Shown in pieces: positions 54,544 to 61,395 of a stretch of 61,395 bases of DNA. Numbering within the stretch: the stretch's first letter is position 1; each line of letters begins with the position of its first letter. The position numbers were made by a program, and so were the translations under genes. The stretch comes from Epulopiscium sp. Nele67-Bin005 (GTDB lineage Bacteria; Bacillota; Clostridia; Lachnospirales; Cellulosilyticaceae), in the NCBI GenBank assembly GCA_002007365.1, contig LNZR01000031.1, forward strand, positions 1 to 61,395, given 5' to 3'. Below the pieces are notes generated by a model, which made no database searches, was not told the DNA's origin, and saw only the letters and a program-made list of their open reading frames with translations.

Positions 54544-54885
54544 TTATTCTAAATTAAGATTGAGGCTAAGACTTAATGCCGAATTACTTCCTGAACTATT
54601 TAAGAAATTCATAGCGTAAATATGGCTTAAATTTTCTGAGTCAGAAGAATCTGAGTCAGTTTCATTTCCATCATCTCCACTCGCTTTGTTTGGAGGAGGA
54701 GGTGGTGGTGGACCATCGTGTTTGCCATTAACACTAGAACCATCTTCGTCTGTAGTTTTTCCAAGGATTGCTTCAAATGCATCATCTTCAGTTTCACTAG
54801 TACTAAATAGTGATGAAGCAGAAGTTGTAGTATTTGAATAAACGCTTGTGTAATAACTAGAGTAGTAGTTTGTTGAAATTCCCAT
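54544..54885 (-). CDS. Small acidic low-complexity protein with polyproline run
   Basis: The ~113-residue protein begins MGISTNYYSSYYTSVYSNTT, then a Ser/Thr-rich stretch, an acidic segment, a run of seven Pro (near residue 63), an Asp/Ser-rich segment and a hydrophobic-periodic tail ALSLSLNLNLE. There is no signal peptide or known domain. The ATG at 54885 follows an AGGA ribosome binding site; the longer upstream frame is not supported. Despite low complexity, the terminator and ribosome binding site indicate a real gene. Proteins of this composition in clostridia are often secreted by leaderless routes or are phase-dependent, but nothing here shows that. Confidence 0.6.
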   Translation of the reverse strand: MGISTNYYSSYYTSVYSNTTTSASSLFSTSETEDDAFEAILGKTTDEDGSSVNGKHDGPPPPPPPNKASGDDGNETDSDSSDSENLSHIYAMNFLNSSGSNSALSLSLNLNLE

Positions 54886-55061
54886 AATTTTTTTTCCTTT
54901 CTGTATTTCGTTGAGATATTGGATATCTTGTATATAATAATAATATTCTTTTGTGAAAACTGCGTGTTTTATATGTGATGAGTAAATGAATGTTATGTGT
55001 GAACTGTGTGATAAAAATACACTAATGAGCAAACATTCCGAATTTTTATGGTTTGTGGTAC

Positions 55062-55091
55062 AAAAAAAAGACTATAGTTTCCTATAGTCTA
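55062..55091 (-). terminator. Terminator of the first PAS chemoreceptor gene
   Basis: On the minus strand AGACTATAG-GAAA-CTATAGTCT followed by seven T residues, just after the stop at 55097. Confidence 0.9.
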
Positions 55092-55096
55092 AGTTG

Positions 55097-56296
55097 TTAT
55101 TTGGCTTCAATAACTCTTTGTAGAGCTTCGATTTGTGATACCATATTATTATTTACACTTAAATTTTCTTCAGCACTTGCAACATTTGCTTCACTTAATG
55201 ATGAAAGTTGGCGAGTTCCATTGTTTAATTTATTAATAGAATTTTGTTGAGATTTTGAGTTCTCAAGTAAAGTTTGGCTAAGCTCTGCTGTATCCTCGAT
55301 TGATTGAACAACATCTACCAATGAATCAGCTGTACTTTTTACAATTGCTTGGCCTTTTTCTACATGGTCTAAACTATCATTAATAATAGCTTCGATTTCT
55401 TTTACGATTTCTGAAGATTTGATAGCCAAATCACGAATTTCACTAGATACTACGGCAAACCCCTTACCTGCTTCTCCTGCACGAGCTGACTCAATAGCTG
55501 CATTTAGAGCAAGTAAATTTGTTTGTTCTGCAATATTTTCAATAATTTTAATAACATCAGAAATGTTTTTGCTAGATTTGCTAATAGCTTCCATATTAGA
55601 AATTAAATTTTCCATATGTTCACGTCCAATGTGAGCTTTTTCTTTACCTTTAGTAGAAATATGGTTAGTTTCGGTAATTTTGGTAATATTAATTTCTAGG
55701 CTTTCAGAAAGCTCAACAATAGAGTCAATAAATTGTTGGGCAACATTAGCTTGACTTGTTGCACTAGAAGATAATTCATGAGAGCTTTTTCCAACTATAC
55801 TAGCAAACTCTCCAAAGTTATCTATAGCTGCTGCAATTTCTTTTAGTAAATTATCTTGAGTTTTGATTAGGGCTGTTACGTGAGAAACATTATGTGCAAA
55901 TTCAAGATGTCCAATTGATTTACCGTTTTTATCTTTTATGTATGCTACGTCAATATTATAGTCATGTCCATCTAAATGACCGAAGCTTTGTAATTTGCCT
56001 GCGTGTAAAGAATTAATTCCACAAGCTGGAGTGCCACAAATTTCCGAATTCCATTCTGAACAAGATTTCCCAATAAGTTCTTGGCGACTTCTTCCCGTAG
56101 AAATTGCAGTAGCTTTATTTACAAAAGTCCACTTTCTTTCATTATCTGTTACAGAAATAAAATGTGGTATGGCATCTAAAATATGTGTGAGGTATTCAGC
56201 TTCTTCAGTAACTTTGTTAAGTTTTTGTTGAAGTTGAAATGCCCATAAACAAACAGCTATTAGTGCAATACCTCCTAATATCATTAAAATAGTCAT
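55097..56296 (-). CDS. PAS-domain methyl-accepting chemotaxis protein with Cys motif
   Basis: The 399-residue protein has one N-terminal membrane helix (residues ~1-20), a PAS domain (about 35-140; [46 protein letters not shown]) and a chemoreceptor signalling domain ([20 protein letters not shown]). The PAS domain faces the cytoplasm and contains [16 protein letters not shown], a C-x7-C-x4-C arrangement found in some redox- or ligand-sensing PAS receptors. HAMP is lacking. I chose the ATG at 56296 after AAAGGAG. The gene at 56458 is its closest paralogue, sharing domain order and length, so the pair arose by tandem duplication. Confidence 0.9.
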   Translation of the reverse strand: MTILMILGGIALIAVCLWAFQLQQKLNKVTEEAEYLTHILDAIPHFISVTDNERKWTFVNKATAISTGRSRQELIGKSCSEWNSEICGTPACGINSLHAGKLQSFGHLDGHDYNIDVAYIKDKNGKSIGHLEFAHNVSHVTALIKTQDNLLKEIAAAIDNFGEFASIVGKSSHELSSSATSQANVAQQFIDSIVELSESLEINITKITETNHISTKGKEKAHIGREHMENLISNMEAISKSSKNISDVIKIIENIAEQTNLLALNAAIESARAGEAGKGFAVVSSEIRDLAIKSSEIVKEIEAIINDSLDHVEKGQAIVKSTADSLVDVVQSIEDTAELSQTLLENSKSQQNSINKLNNGTRQLSSLSEANVASAEENLSVNNNMVSQIEALQRVIEAK

Positions 56297-56415
56297 AGTA
56301 AATTCTCCTTTAAAAGTTATAATTAGATTATATGCACTCAACTTTACGATACATTAATTTTATAAAGATATTATGTTTATTTAATGGTAATTATTACAAA
56401 TGCTACTAGTTTCAA

Positions 56416-56449
56416 ATAAAAACCTTCCTTATTATACATAAGGAAGGCA
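56416..56449 (-). terminator. Terminator of the second PAS chemoreceptor gene
   Basis: On the minus strand CCTTCCTTAT-GTATA-ATAAGGAAGG followed by TTTTTATTT, next to the stop at 56458. Confidence 0.9.
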
Positions 56450-56457
56450 AAGTTTTA

Positions 56458-57657
56458 TTATTTATTTTCTATAACTTTTCTTAGAGTTTCAATTTGAGAA
56501 GTCATATCGTTATTTACGTGTAAATTATCTTGTGCGCTTGTAACATTTGATGCACTAATTATTGAAAGTTGTTGAGTTCCAGTATTTAATTGATTAATAG
56601 AAAGTTGTTGAGCCTTTGAATTTTCAAGCAAAATTTCACTAAGTTCTGCTGTTTCTTCTATAGAGCTAACAACATCTAACAGTGAGCTTGACGTTTTATT
56701 CACAATAGCTTGACCTTTATCAACGTTCTTTAAACTAGTTTTAATGATAGCTTCAATTTCTTTAACTGTTTCTGAAGATTTAGTTGCTAATTCACGAATT
56801 TCATTAGCTACAACAGCAAATCCTTTTCCAGCTTCTCCAGCTCTTGCAGACTCAATAGCAGCATTTAGTGCTAATAAGTTGGTTTGGCTTGCAATACTTT
56901 CGATAATTTTTAGGACATCAGCAATGTTTTGGCTAGACTGGCTAATTGCGTCCATATTTGATATTAGAGATTTCATGTGTTCTCTACTATTGTGAGCTTT
57001 TTCACGTCCATTTAATGCGATTGAGTTAGTTTCTGTAATTTTTTGTATGTTAACTTCCAAATTAGAAGAAAGTTCATCTATAGAAGTTATAAACTGTTGT
57101 GATACATCAGCTTGATTTGTTGCAGTTAACGAAAGTTCGTTAGAACATTTACCAATTACGTTAGAGAATTCCCCAAAATTATCTACGGCTGTTGATACCT
57201 CGTCTAATAAATTTTGTTGAGAATTAATTAACTGAGTTACATGAGTAACATTTTGTACAAATTCAAGATGTCCAGTAGTTTTTCCGTTTGCATCTTTTAT
57301 GTAGGCACAATCAATTTGAAAGTCATATCCACCAAGGACACAAGTACTTTGTAATTTTCCTGCATTTAAGGTGTTAATTCCACACTTGTCCGTTCCACAA
57401 ATATCAGCATTCCAACTAGAGCATAGTTTCCCTATTAGTTCTTTTCTTGGTTTCCCAATAGCTTCAGCACAAACCTTATTTACGAATGTCCATTCTTTGT
57501 TGTTGTTAGTTGCCGAAATCATAAATGGTATAGCGTCCATGATGTTCGTTAAATTTTCGTGTTCTTTAGATAGTTGTTGAAGTTTTTTGTTTAATGAAAC
57601 TGCAACAAGTGTCACAAATATGAGTAAAGTTACACATATGAGTAATAAAAAATTCAT
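56458..57657 (-). CDS. PAS-domain methyl-accepting chemotaxis protein, tandem paralogue
   Basis: This 399-residue protein has the same layout as its neighbour at 55097: membrane helix, PAS domain with [20 protein letters not shown] and [16 protein letters not shown] (same Cys spacing), and the signalling tip [20 protein letters not shown]. The PAS domains diverge more than the tips, suggesting different ligands or redox ranges. CGGAGGG lies seven bases before the ATG. Each paralogue has its own terminator, so they are separate transcription units. Confidence 0.9.
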   Translation of the reverse strand: MNFLLLICVTLLIFVTLVAVSLNKKLQQLSKEHENLTNIMDAIPFMISATNNNKEWTFVNKVCAEAIGKPRKELIGKLCSSWNADICGTDKCGINTLNAGKLQSTCVLGGYDFQIDCAYIKDANGKTTGHLEFVQNVTHVTQLINSQQNLLDEVSTAVDNFGEFSNVIGKCSNELSLTATNQADVSQQFITSIDELSSNLEVNIQKITETNSIALNGREKAHNSREHMKSLISNMDAISQSSQNIADVLKIIESIASQTNLLALNAAIESARAGEAGKGFAVVANEIRELATKSSETVKEIEAIIKTSLKNVDKGQAIVNKTSSSLLDVVSSIEETAELSEILLENSKAQQLSINQLNTGTQQLSIISASNVTSAQDNLHVNNDMTSQIETLRKVIENK

Positions 57658-57988
57658 TTTAATTCCCTCCGTTGATTTAATAAAATAATTTCACACTCAC
57701 TAAGTCGTTTTCCATAATATGTTATTATGTATAATATAATATATTACCATTTGAATTATAGTATACTACAATTCCATTAAGTTGTAAATTAGATTTGTAT
57801 ATATTGTTAATATATTATTATAAACGATAAAATTATTATCTTTAGAGTGATGTGAGGTTTTATAGGTATATTTCGGAATAATTTTATGGAGGGCTTATAA
57901 ATTATATGTGAAAATTTTGCAAAGGTTGTATATTGATGGATAATTTTGTTTATACTATAGAAACTGTAAAAAGAAAGAGGTTGTTATT
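57658..57988. other. Divergent intergenic region between PAS chemoreceptor and cis-prenyltransferase genes
   Basis: No gene is visible in this 331-bp, very AT-rich stretch. It should hold promoters for both flanking genes. TTGTAT with TTTATA/TATACT-like boxes occurs near 57928-57958 on the plus strand. I could not identify a SigD-type (TAAA/GCCGATAA) site for the chemoreceptor. Confidence 0.5.
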
Positions 57989-58633
57989 TTGCGAATTCCA
58001 AAACACATTGCTATTATTCCTGATGGAAACCGTAGATGGGCTAAAAATAAGGGGTTTGATAAACATGAAGGCTATACTTATGGGCTAGAGCCTGCAGTTT
58101 GTTCATTAAATCTTTGTAAGAAATATGGAGTTAAAGAGGTTACTTATTATGGTTTTACAACAGACAATTGCAAGCGCCCAAAGGCACAAGTTGAGGCGTT
58201 TGCAACTGCTTGTGTTGATGCTGTAAAACTTATTGAAGATAAAGAAGTTTCACTTTTAGTGGTTGGAAATACAAAGTCGGCACTATTTCCAGAGGAGTTA
58301 CTTCCTTATACAACAAGAACTAATCCGAATGAAGAAAATTTTACTCGAGTAAATATATTGGTTAATTATGGTTGGGAATGGGATTTATCTGGACTTAATC
58401 AAGATGCTACAAGCAGAAAAACTATCCAAGGAGCAATTAAATCGCATGATGTTTCACGCATAGATTTAATTATTAGGTTGGGGGGGAGATGTAGACTATC
58501 GGGCTTGCTTCCTATTCAATCAGTATATTCTGATATTTTTTGTTTAGATGATATGTGGCCAGATTTTTGTGATGAGCATTTTGAAAAAGCTTTGCAGTGG
58601 TATAATACACAAGACATTACACTTGGGGGATAG
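57989..58633 (+). CDS. Divergent short cis-prenyltransferase (UppS-like)
   Basis: The 214-residue protein belongs to the undecaprenyl/decaprenyl diphosphate synthase family: HIAIIPDGNRRWAKNKG holds the catalytic Asp12 and the pyrophosphate-binding DGN-R-W motif, with VTYYGFTTDN and WPDF as further landmarks. It is shorter than normal UppS (about 230-250) and unusual near the C-terminus: IRLGGRCRLSGLLPIQSVYS replaces the usual RTGGE-RLSNFL-WQ-YS, so the conserved Glu is Arg, and NYGWEWD replaces NYGGR-E. It may make a shorter or different polyprenyl chain, or be a second copy beside a housekeeping uppS elsewhere. Start is TTG after AAGAGG. A normal uppS-cdsA context is absent. Confidence 0.8.
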   Translation: MRIPKHIAIIPDGNRRWAKNKGFDKHEGYTYGLEPAVCSLNLCKKYGVKEVTYYGFTTDNCKRPKAQVEAFATACVDAVKLIEDKEVSLLVVGNTKSALFPEELLPYTTRTNPNEENFTRVNILVNYGWEWDLSGLNQDATSRKTIQGAIKSHDVSRIDLIIRLGGRCRLSGLLPIQSVYSDIFCLDDMWPDFCDEHFEKALQWYNTQDITLGG

Positions 58634-58808
58634 AAGGTGCTAGGCTTTCTATTTCTTCCAGTTATTTATGGTTGAAAAACCTAGCGTTTAATGGTTAAAT
58701 TGTAATAGGGAACTTACAAATATAAAAATATGACAAAATACAAAGAACCGTGCCAGTCCATAAAATATTAATTAGTTTAATGTTTAGGAAGCGAAGGTGA
58801 AGCATAAG

Positions 58809-60719
58809 ATGAAATATATAAAAATTTTAGTAGGAGTACTTTTTATGTTATTAGTTATGCCAGTAAGCGCAAAAGAAATGCCATCAAATATTGTTACAGT
58901 TCCAATAGATAGTAGACCAATCAGTTTAGAATATTTGGGTAATTTGGTAAATTTGGGTGGAGATAATTTTATTAGTGTTGATAAATCAAATCTTGATAAA
59001 AATACTATCAAAGAAAATTATATTTCTGGGAATAGCCAAAAAGTTAGGGCAGATTTAGAAAATATAGTTTCACAAAATAATACTGTAAACTCTTCTGTAA
59101 TTATAAATACTTCATCATATTTGTATGACGGTCTAATAGACACACGAACTACTAAAGATGAGAAGCAAATGGAGCAGGCTATAGCTGATTTAGAAAACTT
59201 GCTCACTAAATATAAAAATCCAACTTACTATGTACATATAAATTTTCCTAGAGTTTTGCCAGATAGTAGAGGGTCAAAGATTTGGGTAGATAATGAATTA
59301 ATTGAGGGGTTAGGATATTATTTTGTTCAAACTACAAGTGATATAACTATTGATATTTCAAGCGTTACTCAGTATGTAACTCCAGAGCAATTTTTGCTAG
59401 AGTGGGCCTATGTTATTAATAAAAAATATGAGCTTGGAGATGAAAATTTAGATGCATGGGAAATATTATTCCTTGAAAATTTTGAGGAGCAGTATTTAAA
59501 TAATGATTACTATAAAATTTACATCGAGAACTACCAAAATACATTTAAACAAACTGCAGAGGTAATTAAAACTCTTATTAATTTTACTAATGATGAAAAA
59601 ATTGATGAACTTATAATTTCTATAGATGATTTTCAGTTGCCAGATTTTATTCAGATGCTTGCACACCACACAGATGTTGAAGTTGAGCGTAATGAAGATG
59701 GTAACCCGACCAAGTTTAATTGGGCTAGATATTATTTGGAAGTTGCTCCAGATAGCGTTTATAATTACCAACAAAATAGCCCAGATAATGTTGAAGATAG
59801 TATTTTGGGAAGAGGAAAATTTATTAACTATATTTATGGAACAGATGAAATTCCTCAGCTTATTTATGCAAGAGATTTGGCAAAGCGAACACAAATTACT
59901 ACTGAGTTTCTTCCTATAAATACATTATACACAATAAATGATGAAGAAGCCTATAACGAAATGGGAATGTTTGATTTGGCAAGTACAAAAGAACTTTATA
60001 ATCAGAGAATAAACTATGTAACTTGTGCAGCACCTAATAATAAGAATTTTTTTGGTGTTACAAAAACCGATACTGGTAAGCCGTTTCAATTTTATTTAAA
60101 TAAGTATGAACATCATCAAAAAGCTGAAGATAAAAAGTTATTAGAATTTTTGGTGCATGATATTTACACTAATTATAATGAAGGAACTCATGTTGGAGTT
60201 ATAGAATTATACAACCAAAATTTGGGGTTACGTCAAAAGCGAACACTGGTAAAAATGTTGCAAGATAAGAATTTGCTTGAAAGTTTGGAATTAGATAATA
60301 ATATAAATCAGCTTGCAGTGTATAGTAGCTGGAATACAGAAGGCAATGCTATAGGTCTTGGGGTTGCCCATGCGCAAGTATTTGGTATTATAAATGAATT
60401 GCCATTATCAAACTTGGAGGCTTGGGAGCAAGGGAAATGGCACTATAAAATTTTACTGCAACACATTATAGAAGATAATCATTATACAGCTGGGATAAAA
60501 GTAAATCCGCATATCAAACATTATATTGGTGAAGAAGTTGATAATATAAATTTTATGTTGGCGCAGGAGTTAGAAATAGCACCTTTATTTAATTCATTCG
60601 CTAATTCTTCCTTATTAATAGGCGAGGAGCAAGTTAGTTATAGTAATTATGAAATATCTCAGTTATATTTTCCGTGGGAAAGAACGTATGATTTATTTGT
60701 AGATATAAAAGTTGAGTAG
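58809..60719 (+). CDS. Secreted DUF4127-family protein
   Basis: The ~636-residue protein has a signal peptide (KYIKILVGVLFMLLVMPVSA). It matches DUF4127: the N-terminal VTVPIDSRPISLEYL, VIINTSSYLYDGLIDTR, NFPRVLPDSRG, and later ELIISIDDFQLPDF, AVYSSWNTEGNAIGLGVAHA and a C-terminal YFPWERTYDLFVDIKV. Family function is not known to me; conserved Asp, Arg and His residues suggest an enzyme. I favour the ATG at 58809; a GTG at 58797 with its own AGGA-type site is an alternative that would add four residues. It ends in a strong terminator. Confidence 0.85.
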   Translation: MKYIKILVGVLFMLLVMPVSAKEMPSNIVTVPIDSRPISLEYLGNLVNLGGDNFISVDKSNLDKNTIKENYISGNSQKVRADLENIVSQNNTVNSSVIINTSSYLYDGLIDTRTTKDEKQMEQAIADLENLLTKYKNPTYYVHINFPRVLPDSRGSKIWVDNELIEGLGYYFVQTTSDITIDISSVTQYVTPEQFLLEWAYVINKKYELGDENLDAWEILFLENFEEQYLNNDYYKIYIENYQNTFKQTAEVIKTLINFTNDEKIDELIISIDDFQLPDFIQMLAHHTDVEVERNEDGNPTKFNWARYYLEVAPDSVYNYQQNSPDNVEDSILGRGKFINYIYGTDEIPQLIYARDLAKRTQITTEFLPINTLYTINDEEAYNEMGMFDLASTKELYNQRINYVTCAAPNNKNFFGVTKTDTGKPFQFYLNKYEHHQKAEDKKLLEFLVHDIYTNYNEGTHVGVIELYNQNLGLRQKRTLVKMLQDKNLLESLELDNNINQLAVYSSWNTEGNAIGLGVAHAQVFGIINELPLSNLEAWEQGKWHYKILLQHIIEDNHYTAGIKVNPHIKHYIGEEVDNINFMLAQELEIAPLFNSFANSSLLIGEEQVSYSNYEISQLYFPWERTYDLFVDIKVE

Positions 60720-60746
60720 AAGCTACCAGTTGGCTTCTACTTTTTT
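60716..60746 (+). terminator. Terminator of the DUF4127 gene
   Basis: GTAGAAGC-loop-GCTTCTAC followed by six T residues, overlapping the stop codon at 60719. Confidence 0.9.
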
Positions 60747-60796
60747 ATTTATCTAATAATTTTAATCCAGAAATTAAAATCTAATTATAATTCGTG

Positions 60797-60836
60797 AACT
60801 ACCCCCACTTATAGAAGTGTGGGCTTCTTGCGTAAG
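60797..60836 (-). mobile_element. IS200/IS605-type right-end hairpin
   Basis: On the minus strand GCAAGAAGCCCACACTTCTA, then TAAGTGGGGGTAG: an imperfect hairpin preceded by GCAAGAA, the layout typical of IS200/IS605 right ends. Decay of one stem base is visible. Confidence 0.55.
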
Positions 60837-60930
60837 CCGAACTAATGTTCAGTAATTTAGCAAGCTCTACGGGTCGTCCCGACCCTGAATACAAACGTCT
60901 TATACTCCAAATAGGGGGTGCGTTTATAAG
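60799..60930 (-). pseudogene. Possible C-terminal remnant of a tnpB-type gene
   Basis: The minus-strand frame at 60930-60799 is open and reads RRLYSGSGRPVELAKLLNIS and then SAYARSPHFYKWG before a stop inside the right-end hairpin, as in IS605-type tnpB genes. An in-frame stop at 60931 and the lack of any RuvC or zinc-finger motif upstream show it is only a tail. The hairpin GGGTCG-TCC-CGACCC lies within it. Confidence 0.4.
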
Positions 60931-61019
60931 TTATTCAAATGTTTTGACAATGCGTGGGCTTGGTTTTCGCCATACACGTTTTAAGTTGTCGATGCATTGA
61001 ATATTTTACGGTAGAAATG

Positions 61020-61096
61020 ACTACTTCTACCAACCTCATATATTCAGTTGTTAGAAGTAGTCTACACGAAAAAACACCTTTGGGCAAGGTGTTTTT
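61020..61096. repeat. Two hairpins in the IS-remnant region
   Basis: ACTACTTCTA-C-CAAC and GTTG-T-TAGAAGTAGT pair at 61020-61061. AAAAACACCTT-TGGGC-AAGGTGTTTTT at 61066-61096 is a perfect terminator-type stem usable on both strands. Confidence 0.7.
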
Positions 61097-61107
61097 CTAA
61101 AATTAAT

Positions 61108-61150
61108 TGGCAATTCATCTCGCCACCTATAGAGGTGGGAGAATTCTTGC
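61108..61150 (-). mobile_element. Second IS200/IS605-type end hairpin
   Basis: On the minus strand AGCAAGAATTCTCCCACCTC, then TATAGGTGGCGAGATGAATT: stem CTC-CCACCTCTATAGGTGG-GAG preceded by GCAAGAA, same orientation as the hairpin at 60797. Together they suggest nested or partial element copies. Confidence 0.5.
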
Positions 61151-61395
61151 TAAGTTTAGTTAAAGTTTTAAGCGACACTTCTTATTTCAAAAGACAAATC
61201 CTCTTTTCAATTCCTAATTATCAATACCCACAACTACTATGCGTATCCCCTAAAATGTGACACCAATATTTCAATTGTTACATATATTTCACCAATGTTA
61301 CATATTACACAAACGCTTGCATTCACTTTTTATTTGTAGTATACTTAGTTCATAAGCAAGGCACGCAAACATTATCACTTTTTAACAATTCTTTT
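61151..61395. other. Window-end region upstream of an unseen gene
   Basis: No gene is visible. GTTACATAT occurs twice at 61277-61310 (TTGTTACATATATTTC, ATGTTACATATTACAC), possibly an operator repeat just before a good promoter. Confidence 0.45.
61317..61345 (+). promoter_or_regulatory. SigA-type promoter near the window end
   Basis: -35 TTGCAT, 17-bp spacer, -10 TATACT. It would drive a gene beyond 61395. Confidence 0.6.

Overview
The window is almost entirely AT-rich, low-GC Firmicutes DNA with strong AGGAGG-type ribosome binding sites and frequent TTG and GTG starts. Its sporulation-associated genes (abrB, spmA/spmB, a CotS-like coat kinase, ytxC) and its gene orders (ftsE-ftsX-M23 peptidase; ytxC-thrS-infC-rpmI-rplT; dnaE-pfkA-pyk) point to a spore-lineage clostridium, most plausibly in the Lachnospirales. 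The first ~2.07 kb is different. It is higher in GC and carries a decayed vertebrate non-LTR retrotransposon of the type common in fish. The simplest reading is a contig from a fish-gut symbiont (an Epulopiscium-like organism would fit) joined artefactually to host DNA. The organism name is an inference.

Layout. 1-2070: fish-like DNA with a LINE endonuclease-region fragment. 2119-8531: soluble chemoreceptor, M23 hydrolase/FtsX/FtsE, a CdaR/PucR-type regulator, an MsmX/UgpC-type sugar ABC ATPase. 8877-23786: cell-surface and secreted proteins (TagA-type glycosyltransferase, Cys-rich protein, C39-like peptidase, Asp-box repeat protein, orphan DUF4430 protein, PEGA-domain protein with a frameshift) together with CotS, a DUF4340-like protein and an S66 peptidase. 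24016-27596: abrB, spmAB, an IS200-type transposase whose HUH motif is lost, and a MORN-repeat protein.

28834-40640 is the most notable region. A cobalamin riboswitch with a terminator expression platform sits upstream of a same-strand gene run encoding four secreted proteins built from the two domains of animal transcobalamin/intrinsic factor (an alpha6/alpha6 barrel and the DUF4430 beta domain), one with three SLH cell-wall domains. After these come EcfT, a fused EcfA-A' ATPase, a GNAT enzyme, a small membrane protein and an ECF S component. I read this as a surface-capture-plus-ECF-import system for vitamin B12.

40893-55000: DUF1846 protein, pyk, pfkA, dnaE, DUF1653 protein, rplT, rpmI, infC (probable AUU start, L20-type leader), thrS (own promoter and attenuator-like leader), an apparently chimeric gene whose N-terminus resembles ThrS and whose C-terminus resembles YtxC, lying exactly between those two genes, then ytxC and a small low-complexity protein. 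55097-57657: two tandem PAS-chemoreceptor paralogues with a conserved Cys motif. 57989-60719: a divergent short cis-prenyltransferase and a DUF4127 protein. 60797-61150: IS200/IS605-type hairpin ends with a tnpB-like tail remnant. No rRNA, tRNA or CRISPR array was seen.
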